The notes under the pieces are model-generated. The model saw only the letters and a program-made list of their open reading frames with translations, searched no databases and was not told the DNA's origin. A program made the position numbers and the translations under genes. This document shows, piece by piece, positions 28,232 to 34,499 of a stretch of DNA of 34,499 nt. Numbering within the stretch: the first letter of the stretch is position 1; each line of letters starts with the position of its first letter. Origin of the DNA: Mesenet sp031546805 (GTDB taxonomy: Bacteria > Pseudomonadota > Alphaproteobacteria > Rickettsiales > Anaplasmataceae); contig JAVBJW010000020.1 of the NCBI GenBank assembly GCA_031546805.1, positions 1 through 34,499 on the forward strand, read 5' to 3'.

Positions 28232-28621
28232 ATGGTTAATAATATTATAAAAAAGCCCCTTTCTCCTCATCTTCAAGTATATAGAATACAGATTACTAGT
28301 CTTCTTTCAATATCTCATAGGATGAGTGGTGTATTTTTATTCTTTGGTTTTCTACTTTATTCTTGGTGTTTCATACTATACACTTTTTTTACTAATTCCT
28401 TCGCTGTAGTTTTTTCTAATCATTATCTAGGTTTTATTAGTAAAATTTTTGCTCTTTTATTTTTATTTTCTTTGATTTATCATCTTTTGAATGGTGTTCG
28501 TCATTTATTGTGGGATTTGGGTATAAACCTTACTAATAAAGGAGTGTTAACTACAGGTATTATAGTAATGTTTTTATTCTTGCTATTTAGCTCTCTTTCA
28601 GCTTTTTTGATTTTTTATTAA
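28232..28621 (+). CDS. sdhC: Succinate dehydrogenase cytochrome b556 subunit
   Basis: A 129-residue membrane anchor of respiratory complex II (succinate to ubiquinone). The N-terminus KKPLSPHLQVYRIQITSLLS with SISHRMSGV is the family's quinone-site region. Three membrane helices are visible (about 31-55, 66-88 and 104-127). The heme-ligand histidine is expected at H84 in LIYHLLNGVRHLLWDLG. It is complete. sdhD follows 11 bp later in the same operon; sdhA and sdhB are not in the window. The gene begins 95 bp after the 16S rRNA gene. No good ribosome site is visible before the ATG. Confidence 0.95.
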   Translation: MVNNIIKKPLSPHLQVYRIQITSLLSISHRMSGVFLFFGFLLYSWCFILYTFFTNSFAVVFSNHYLGFISKIFALLFLFSLIYHLLNGVRHLLWDLGINLTNKGVLTTGIIVMFLFLLFSSLSAFLIFY

Positions 28622-28632
28622 GCAAATATAAT

Positions 28633-28980
28633 ATGAGCAATGTAGTCTGTCATTGGTGGTTTCAACGTTTATCAGCTGTTATTATGCTGCTTCTATTTCC
28701 GTGGTTTGTATATACCTTTATACATTTATTCATTATTCAAAATGAGCAACAAGTTATTAACTTTGTTTTAGCTCACCCATTGCAGCTTTTTACTTTTTTT
28801 GTATTATTATTTTTTATATTTTGGCATGCTGTATTGGGAATGCAGGTTATTTGTGAAGATTATATTTATGATGCTAAGGTTAGGCTTCTAGTTTATGTTT
28901 TTATCAAAGCAATTTCTGTTACTACATTTTGTGGAGTATTGATTGCTCTCTTTTATTTTCTTTATATTAATCAATCTTAA
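28633..28980 (+). CDS. sdhD: Succinate dehydrogenase membrane anchor subunit
   Basis: A 115-residue second anchor subunit of complex II. Three helices are visible at about residues 11-34, 50-70 and 86-110. The likely heme-ligand histidine is H65 in FWHAVLGMQVICEDY, where the D-Y pair corresponds to the conserved Asp-Tyr that contacts ubiquinone. The start (NVVCHWWFQRLSAVIML) is typical of alphaproteobacterial SdhD. It is translated with sdhC (11-bp gap). Confidence 0.92.
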   Translation: MSNVVCHWWFQRLSAVIMLLLFPWFVYTFIHLFIIQNEQQVINFVLAHPLQLFTFFVLLFFIFWHAVLGMQVICEDYIYDAKVRLLVYVFIKAISVTTFCGVLIALFYFLYINQS

Positions 28981-29037
28981 TTGATTATTAACTAAATATT
29001 CCGTAAAATTGATACAACTTATATTAAAAAAACAATT

Positions 29038-30267
29038 ATGTTTGCAAAAGTAGGGAATAAATTATTATCTTTTGGTAGTTCTATACTTAATGGGTATAAA
29101 AAATTTCGCTTTCATAGAGACAAATTTTTCACTCACAGACATTTTTTACATGATAAAGCTGAAAAAGTTTATATTGATAATGCAAAGAGAAATGCAAGAT
29201 ATTATGGTCGTAAGTGCTATTCTCCTAAGAAAATTTCAGAAAATTGTACATTACATAATGATTGTTTATGGGTTGGAAAAGAGCGGTATCCTATAGTTAA
29301 ACTGCAAGAACCTTATGATCAGTCTTATAATGGCAATACTATATATGCAATTCCTTCAGCAATAGATCTAATTTCTCCAGAAAGAAAGGAAGTTTTTGGC
29401 TATAGCAAAAAAGAACTGAAAGATAAAATTATAGTAATTGAAGTTGATAGTAGTGGTAAAATTGCCCCTGTTGATAATGGCAAGGCCTTGTATTATTCTT
29501 TTTCTGGTGATATTAAACTTACTTCTTTCCGTGTTGTTGATCGCAAAACTGGAGAAACAAGATGGATATCATCACTTATAATGTTTCCGTTTAATTTAAG
29601 TGGTGCTGTAAGTAATTTTGCTTGTCGAATTACTGGTGGAGTTTTGAATAAAATAGGTGGCTTGTTTTTAAATCTCTCTAAACTCACATCAAAAGGTCTT
29701 GACGATAGGATCAGTGTAAACAAAAAAGGTGTTCTTAAATCAAGTCAAAGTTTACTTAAAACTCGTTCTGTTTTTACTTTTATCTTTGAGTCTTTAGCTT
29801 CACTTTTCATTACAACTGGTATTATAGTTGAGGGCACAGGTTGTGTTGCAAATTCATTACTTAGAACTCCTAATCTTATATTTCATCACGATGATATGGA
29901 TCGCAAAGCTACTTGGGCTAATATTAAATCTTCTTTTGTTAATACTTTTCGTGACTTATCAAGTACTAAAAAATATGCTACAAGTTCACTAAAAACTTGT
30001 AAAACACGTATTGATTGTGACACAAAAAAACCACAAGAGCTTAAAAATATTAATGAAAATGCTGGCGATAAAGCAAGAAAGAAAGATAAAGATCCAAAGA
30101 GTCCTGATTTAAATAGTAATGAACTACAAGAAGCCAGTAAAGGTTTAAATGGTGTATCACAATCAAAAACAACAATAATTATTGGAACAAAAAAAGGTCT
30201 AAGCTCTTATGAAACAAGCTTAGATAATAGAACCCAACGACCAACAAATACTTCCCGTGGCTGTTAA
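29038..30267 (+). CDS. Hypothetical protein, possibly membrane-associated
   Basis: A 409-residue protein of unknown function. The first 80 residues are strongly basic with many Lys, Arg, His, Tyr and Phe (GYKKFRFHRDKFFTHRHFLH). The middle part (about 80-180) looks like a folded beta-rich domain (LWVGKERYPIVKLQEPYD). Around residues 184-215 and 245-270 there are moderately hydrophobic stretches (FTFIFESLASLFITTGIIV), possibly membrane-inserting. The last 65 residues are polar, low-complexity and Lys/Asn/Asp-rich. The ATG has no obvious ribosome site. The gene begins 57 bp after sdhD and may be cotranscribed, but its function is not suggested by that. Confidence 0.7.
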   Translation: MFAKVGNKLLSFGSSILNGYKKFRFHRDKFFTHRHFLHDKAEKVYIDNAKRNARYYGRKCYSPKKISENCTLHNDCLWVGKERYPIVKLQEPYDQSYNGNTIYAIPSAIDLISPERKEVFGYSKKELKDKIIVIEVDSSGKIAPVDNGKALYYSFSGDIKLTSFRVVDRKTGETRWISSLIMFPFNLSGAVSNFACRITGGVLNKIGGLFLNLSKLTSKGLDDRISVNKKGVLKSSQSLLKTRSVFTFIFESLASLFITTGIIVEGTGCVANSLLRTPNLIFHHDDMDRKATWANIKSSFVNTFRDLSSTKKYATSSLKTCKTRIDCDTKKPQELKNINENAGDKARKKDKDPKSPDLNSNELQEASKGLNGVSQSKTTIIIGTKKGLSSYETSLDNRTQRPTNTSRGC

Positions 30268-30296
30268 TAAGTTTTGCATACTTTTCTTAACTTTAG

Positions 30297-30707
30297 TTAA
30301 GTATTGCAAGAACTAAATTTCACTGAATGAGTATTGCCTATAATTTTAGGATCATCGACAAGATATTTAAAATTTACGAGAATATAACTATCTTCTTCAC
30401 CAGAGTCATATAACTTTAAATCTGTCAATATTTTTTCTAGATCTTCTTTTTTACCTTGAAAAGTATAAAGATCCTCTCTTGGACATTCACCATAACAACA
30501 TGCTATAATATCTAACTCTTCAGTACAATTGACATTATCATTTTTGCTGAGGTTATGTGTAGCATCCCTTAGATTAATGTTATTATGGCTTAGTATCTTT
30601 ACCTCGTATAAATCTTCATTATTTGCATGGTGAAAATAATCATTGATAGGTAAATTTATATACCCTTCTTCATTATAATTAATACATGCTTCTTCAAAAT
30701 ATGTCAT
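30297..30707 (-). CDS. Hypothetical acidic protein
   Basis: A 136-residue soluble, acidic protein with no family that I recognise. Visible traits are an Asn/Asp/Glu-rich N-terminal half (YFHHANNEDLYEVKILSHNN) and a Cys-containing centre (IIACCYGECPREDLYTF). The C-terminal segment (EEDSYILVNFKYLVDDPKII) looks like a beta hairpin or small folded domain. GAGAAG upstream can serve as ribosome site. It is convergent with the 29038-30267 gene (29-bp gap). Confidence 0.6.
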   Translation of the reverse strand: MTYFEEACINYNEEGYINLPINDYFHHANNEDLYEVKILSHNNINLRDATHNLSKNDNVNCTEELDIIACCYGECPREDLYTFQGKKEDLEKILTDLKLYDSGEEDSYILVNFKYLVDDPKIIGNTHSVKFSSCNT

Positions 30708-30823
30708 GATTTTTACTTCTCATATAATATTAACTTAATAAATTAATATATATGGAAATAAGAAAATAGCAATAAAAATATTTTTGAAATCAGTGAGATT
30801 CAATCATATTTCACTATATTGTC

Positions 30824-31660
30824 TTAAATATTTTCTTGGTTCTGTATTTCGATCTTTATGCCATCAGCAAACAATGTATCTTTATCTTCTATCGCTTTAT
30901 TTATTTTTTCTATATTGAGTAGCGCTATTCCAATGTTGTTTATGTTAGAGCGTAATTCTCCTATTTCTTGTTGTTGATCATCTACTATTTTTGTACCAAT
31001 AGCAGGTAATTTACGTCCACTAGTGATTAAGTATATTTTTCTCCTAAGTAGGGATCTGTGCATTCTTGCTACAACTTCTTGCCCTATATAACACCCTTTA
31101 TCAAAGTCAATGCCATTAATCTTATCTATCAAGAATTGTAAAGGAAATGATTTATTTTGTATCATATCTTCTGCTCCGCTAGGAACTAAATTCTGTATAC
31201 GAATTTGCTCGTACTCATTAAAATTTCCGATCTCAATATTTTCTATCTCTTGTGCAATTGGTAAAATTATCCTGATTCCAAGCGATGTATGACGCGGATC
31301 AGCAAAAGCAATATGATATCTCTTAGTGTCTATTTTGCTATTTTGTAATATTACACCTACCTTATACTTTTCACTTATATCTTGAATTTTTACTTTAAGA
31401 TAAGTTTTTAATAAATTGAGCTTTTGAATTATTTCTGTTAAATATATATTTTCACATTCTAGTAGAATATATTTGCCTTTTTGAATGAGGAAAAAATCAT
31501 AAAGGTAACGACCTTGTGGATTAAGCAACAGAGAATAAATAGCCTTTCCATCCTGTAATTTGGATATATCATTTGTAATAACACCTTGTAAAAAATCTCT
31601 AATATCTGGGCCTTGCAGCAGAATAATACCACGACTAGGCAAAGGCACATAAGATGTCAT
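30824..31660 (-). CDS. ygfZ: YgfZ/GcvT-family folate-binding Fe-S maintenance protein
   Basis: A 278-residue YgfZ (IBA57-like) protein that uses tetrahydrofolate to help make or repair certain Fe-S clusters. The signature KGCYIGQEVVAR with its conserved Cys is at about residues 185-196. The N-terminal GcvT-like part shows LLQGPDIRDFLQGVITNDI and LLNPQGRYLYDFFL, both typical. It is a little shorter than the 326-residue E. coli protein but of normal alphaproteobacterial length. It lies divergent to aspS with a 95-bp intergenic region. The TCA-cycle sdh genes in the window encode part of an Fe-S enzyme, but no direct link is shown. Confidence 0.9.
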   Translation of the reverse strand: MTSYVPLPSRGIILLQGPDIRDFLQGVITNDISKLQDGKAIYSLLLNPQGRYLYDFFLIQKGKYILLECENIYLTEIIQKLNLLKTYLKVKIQDISEKYKVGVILQNSKIDTKRYHIAFADPRHTSLGIRIILPIAQEIENIEIGNFNEYEQIRIQNLVPSGAEDMIQNKSFPLQFLIDKINGIDFDKGCYIGQEVVARMHRSLLRRKIYLITSGRKLPAIGTKIVDDQQQEIGELRSNINNIGIALLNIEKINKAIEDKDTLFADGIKIEIQNQENI

Positions 31661-31755
31661 ATAATTTTGGATTAATAAAATACTATTATATTTTATAGAG
31701 AATTTTTATTTTATCTGTATTTATTTATATATACACTATAGTTTTAGGATTACTC

Positions 31756-33534
31756 ATGCAGTATAGAACTCACACTTGTGGAGAATTAAAAAAAAGTAAT
31801 ATAGAGAGTGTCGTCACTCTTTCAGGGTGGATATATCGCAAGCGTGACCATGGCAAGATTGTTTTTGTTGACTTACGTGATTTTTATGGAATTACACAGT
31901 TGGTTTTCAATGAAGAAATAAGTAAAAATTGTTTTGAAAGTATTGTAAGTCTTAAATTAGAAAGTGTCATTACCATTAAAGGTAAAGTAAGGCCAAGAAC
32001 AAACGATACTGTAAATAGCTCGATAGATACAGGTGATATTGAAATAATGGTTGAGGACATAACTGTCATATCAGAAGCAGATGTATTGCCTATGACCATT
32101 GCTGGAGAACAAGATTATCCTGAAGATATTCGTTTTAAATATAGATTTTTGGATTTAAGGCGTGAGAAGGTTCGTAAAAACATTATTTTGCGATCACAAG
32201 TAATTACAGAGTTACGAAAGCTAATGACTGCAAGTGGATTTATTGAAATTCAAACCCCTATACTCACAGCTTCATCTCCTGAAGGTGCACGCGATTATCT
32301 CGTGCCAAGTAGGCTGCATCCAGGTAAGTTTTACGCGTTGCCACAGGCTCCGCAACAATTTAAACAAATTCTTATGGTTTCTGGTTTTGATAAATATTTT
32401 CAAATTGCTCCATGTTTTCGTGATGAGGATGCTCGTGCAGATCGCTCTCCTGGAGAATTTTATCAGCTTGATCTTGAGATGTCTTTTGTCTCACAGGAAG
32501 ATATATTTAATACTATAGAACCTATTTTATATAATATATTTTCTAAATTTTCTAGCAAACATGTTTGCAAAGACTTCGTACGTATACCATATAAAGAAGC
32601 TATGCTGAAATATGGTTCTGATAAACCTGATTTGCGTAATCCATTAATCATTGCTGATGTAACTGAAACCTTTCGTGATTCAGAGTTCAATATTTTTAAG
32701 AAAAATATTGAATCCAATATGATAGTAAGAGCGATCCCTGCTCCAGGTACAGCAAATCAGCCACGTAGTTTTTTTGATAACAAAATAGGATATGCTAAAA
32801 AAGAACTTGGTGCACAAGGTTTGGGATATATTACTTTTGAAAAAGAAGATTTTTCTGCGAGAGGTCCTATAGCAAAATTTCTCGATGAAGATAGACTTGA
32901 GCAAATTAGAAATTTAGTAAATTTAAAACCAGGAGATAGTGTTTTCTTTGCCTCAGATAAAGAAGAAAAGGCAGAAAAAATTGCTGGCGGGATGCGTGAA
33001 CTTCTTGGTTTAGAACTTGGTTTAATTGAGCAAAATGTATTTAAGTTTTGTTGGATTGTGGATTTTCCATATTTTGCTTACAATGAAAAGGAGAAAAAAA
33101 TTGATTTTTTCCATAATCCTTTTTCTCTGCCTCATGGAAATTTATCAGACCTAGAGCAAAAAGACCCTTTAGATATAGTTGCCTACCAATATGATATTGT
33201 TTGTAATGGTATTGAGCTTTCAAGTGGTGCAATTCGCAATAACAATTTAGAGATAATGTATAAAGCGTTTGCAATTGCAGGTTATAGCAAAGAGGATGTT
33301 GATAATAGATTCAATGCACTTGTGCGCGCATTTAAATTCGGTGTACCGCCACATGGTGGCATCGCTCCTGGAATTGATAGAATGATTATGTTACTTGCTG
33401 ATGAGCCAAATATTCGGGAAGTTATTTGTTTCCCAATGAATCAAAGAGGAGAAGACTTACTCATGAACGCTCCATCTATAGTGGACAAGGAGAATTTACA
33501 TGATTTATCTATTGATATAAAAGAAAAAACTTAA
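31756..33534 (+). CDS. aspS: Aspartyl-tRNA synthetase, bacterial type
   Basis: A 592-residue class II synthetase. The N-terminal anticodon-binding OB-fold (residues 1-105) includes VTLSGWIYRKRDHGKIVFVD, then LRD. Class II motif 1 is near residue 165 (GFIEIQTPILTASSPEGARD), motif 2 is FRDEDARADRSPGEFYQLDL near 217, the bacterial GAD insertion domain spans about 290-400, and motif 3 is GIAPGIDRMIMLLADEPNIR near 535. Length is normal for bacterial AspRS. In Rickettsiales this enzyme is usually non-discriminating and works with GatCAB to make Asn-tRNA; asnS is not visible here, and the specificity is inference. There is a 95-bp divergent promoter region shared with ygfZ. Confidence 0.96.
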   Translation: MQYRTHTCGELKKSNIESVVTLSGWIYRKRDHGKIVFVDLRDFYGITQLVFNEEISKNCFESIVSLKLESVITIKGKVRPRTNDTVNSSIDTGDIEIMVEDITVISEADVLPMTIAGEQDYPEDIRFKYRFLDLRREKVRKNIILRSQVITELRKLMTASGFIEIQTPILTASSPEGARDYLVPSRLHPGKFYALPQAPQQFKQILMVSGFDKYFQIAPCFRDEDARADRSPGEFYQLDLEMSFVSQEDIFNTIEPILYNIFSKFSSKHVCKDFVRIPYKEAMLKYGSDKPDLRNPLIIADVTETFRDSEFNIFKKNIESNMIVRAIPAPGTANQPRSFFDNKIGYAKKELGAQGLGYITFEKEDFSARGPIAKFLDEDRLEQIRNLVNLKPGDSVFFASDKEEKAEKIAGGMRELLGLELGLIEQNVFKFCWIVDFPYFAYNEKEKKIDFFHNPFSLPHGNLSDLEQKDPLDIVAYQYDIVCNGIELSSGAIRNNNLEIMYKAFAIAGYSKEDVDNRFNALVRAFKFGVPPHGGIAPGIDRMIMLLADEPNIREVICFPMNQRGEDLLMNAPSIVDKENLHDLSIDIKEKT

Positions 33535-33575
33535 ATTATTTTTAGCTATTTATTAATAAAAAATTCAAATTATTA

Positions 33576-33604
33576 TTGACATAAATATTAAATTAATTAA
33601 TAAT
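33576..33604 (+). promoter_or_regulatory. Sigma-70-type promoter of the 51-residue-repeat gene
   Basis: TTGACA at 33576-33581 (perfect -35), a 17-nt spacer and AATAAT at 33599-33604 (five of six -10 matches), 29 nt before the ATG of the next gene. The fit suggests strong constitutive expression. Confidence 0.6.
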
Positions 33605-33633
33605 CAAACTATTATTATTTTAGAAGTGATTCT

Positions 33634-34170
33634 ATGTTAGGAAATGAAGCAAAATCTGTTGAAGAAGTATTAAAAAATAAAGAACAACATGATGTTGTTT
33701 TAGAAGAAGAGCTACAAGAAGATAAAAGTATTGCATATAATATCATTGATAAGGGTATGCTTGGTTTTAAGTACAGTATGGATGGTATGTCATATCTTTT
33801 ATCTGGAGCATCGTATGCTACTTATTTTGCCTCATATGTTCCATATAGTGTGTCTTATCTTTTAACTAAAGAAAATTGTAATCATAAGAAAAGTGCTGTT
33901 GATAAAGGTTTTCTTGGCGTTAAGTATATTATGGATGGTGCAACACAGGTTTTAGTTGGTACGTCATCTGTTCTAGATAGTGCATCATATATTCCACACA
34001 ATGTATCATCTATCATAAACAAAGAAAATAGAGATTATGTTGCCAGTCAAGGTTCATTTTATGCCCAAAAAAGTGCAGCTTATATAAATAGTCAGATTGA
34101 CTTTGTAGCTAGTAGCTTTAAAGGTTGTAACGTGCAAAGTATTGTTCCAACCACGTCAATGGTTGTTTAA
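33634..34170 (+). CDS. Hypothetical protein with two 51-residue repeats
   Basis: A 178-residue protein of unknown function, with GAAG upstream as ribosome site and a good promoter. After an acidic N-terminal segment (1-38, Glu/Lys-rich) an internal duplication is visible: residues 39-82 (DKGMLGFKYSMDGMSYLLSG onward) and 90-133 (DKGFLGVKYIMDGATQVLVG onward) align without gaps at a 51-residue offset, sharing DKGxLGxKYxMDG, G, S, YxPxxVSxxxxKEN. A weaker third trace (YAQKSAAYINSQIDFV) follows. The repeats are rich in Tyr, Ser and Ala and moderately hydrophobic, so they could be amphipathic membrane-contacting helices. I know no such family. Lineage-specific surface or secreted proteins of symbionts can look like this, but nothing proves it. 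Confidence 0.75.
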   Translation: MLGNEAKSVEEVLKNKEQHDVVLEEELQEDKSIAYNIIDKGMLGFKYSMDGMSYLLSGASYATYFASYVPYSVSYLLTKENCNHKKSAVDKGFLGVKYIMDGATQVLVGTSSVLDSASYIPHNVSSIINKENRDYVASQGSFYAQKSAAYINSQIDFVASSFKGCNVQSIVPTTSMVV

Positions 34171-34243
34171 TAGACTACTTTCGCAAACTTGTGTACTTGT
34201 TCAGTTCTTTGCCCCTCAAGAGAGAGTTTCGCAAGAACTTTAC
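34171..34243. repeat. MITE-like or IS-end inverted repeat
   Basis: TAGACTACTTTCGCAAACTT (34171-34190) and AGAGTTTCGCAAGAACTTTA (34223-34242) face each other about 30 bp apart, with CTTTCGCAAACT against the inverse CTTGCGAAACT. The left end also resembles the IS5-type right end at 7865-7882. An inner pair, AGTTCTTTGC (34204-34213) and GCAAGAACT (34231-34239), could fold into a hairpin and act on the preceding gene's transcript. It is likely a short non-autonomous IS derivative, but too short to be certain. Confidence 0.4.
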
Positions 34244-34399
34244 AACTACTAAAATTTATTGATATTCATAAGTTACCTAAAAAATATTGAAAAAGATTTT
34301 AATTAAAGATTTGATTGGGATTTCTGATATATTGTTTTGTTTTCTTCGACCTTTTGTTAAACTCAGCCTGGAGAAAAAGCGAGTAACAACTCAGAGAGA

Positions 34400-34499
34400 G
34401 GTATGTCCTAGCTTTACCTGCGGAGTCCCACCACAGGAAACTACCAGCTGATCACTGGGAACGCTATAGTCGTATGTTTTAAGGCATATAACCATAAGG
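34400..34499 (+). ncRNA. Possible 5' part of 6S RNA or another structured RNA, cut by window end
   Basis: This stretch has no open frame and is clearly richer in G and C than its AT-rich flanks. TTTACCTGCGGAGTCCC (from about 34414) resembles the 5' arm of 6S RNA (TTTCTCTGAGATGTTCGC in E. coli). Short complementary blocks are present, such as TCCCA with TGGGA (34456-34460) and CCAG with CTGG. If it is 6S RNA, which binds RNA polymerase, the 3' arm lies beyond the window. Other structured RNAs cannot be excluded. The stretch 34244-34399 holds no gene that I can see. Confidence 0.3.

Noticed and set aside
34340..34499. Right-edge RNA considered as tmRNA, SRP RNA or RNase P RNA
   Set aside because: None of the conserved cores of those RNAs could be found in the visible part.

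Overview
The window is AT-rich, gene-dense alphaproteobacterial chromosome. Its 16S rRNA gene, the mixture of slowly evolving housekeeping genes with lineage-specific hypotheticals, the ankyrin-repeat proteins and the decayed insertion sequences all point to Rickettsiales, family Anaplasmataceae. From memory, the 16S gene is close to Wolbachia and Ehrlichia without being identical to either. A Wolbachia-related intracellular symbiont is therefore the best guess, but this is not proven here. The 16S gene stands alone, with sdhC next to it and no 23S, 5S or spacer tRNA, which is the known split-rRNA arrangement of Rickettsiales.

Layout: the left edge holds the 3' end of pth, then htpG, a membrane protein with a non-ATG start, a broken membrane-protein gene (in-frame TGA plus frameshift), rnd and dnaJ. 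From 6.1 to 12.7 kb is an accessory stretch: a hypothetical with an 18-bp tandem repeat, a dead IS5-type transposase, a membrane/coiled-coil protein, recO, a dead IS630-type transposase and a 640-aa repeat-bearing protein. From 12.9 to 18.8 kb are sucB, a two-helix membrane protein, rnj (RNase J), an ankyrin protein, fabG and ssb. At 18.8-21.2 kb is the most unusual gene of the window, a 775-aa protein with a mucin-like Thr-rich stalk, one membrane helix and a polar tail. Then follow a phosphohexomutase, a small hypothetical, an MnhE/MrpE-like subunit, a ProP-like MFS transporter and a second ankyrin protein. After the 16S gene come sdhC-sdhD, two hypotheticals, ygfZ, aspS and a small protein built from two 51-residue repeats. 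The right edge shows an IS-end-like inverted repeat and a possible structured RNA, perhaps the start of 6S RNA.

The housekeeping genes cover protein folding (htpG, dnaJ), RNA turnover (rnd, rnj), translation (pth, aspS, 16S), DNA repair and replication (recO, ssb), the TCA cycle and respiratory chain (sucB, sdhCD), fatty-acid synthesis (fabG) and Fe-S upkeep (ygfZ). Between them sit about eight proteins of unknown function. Several have membrane segments, internal repeats or ankyrin repeats, as expected for host-interaction proteins of an intracellular bacterium, but no secretion signal can be proved from the sequence. htpG and dnaJ both carry a CTTGAAA box and a second box at identical spacing upstream, which suggests shared heat-shock sigma factor control. 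I found no CRISPR array, no prophage module and no tRNA gene.
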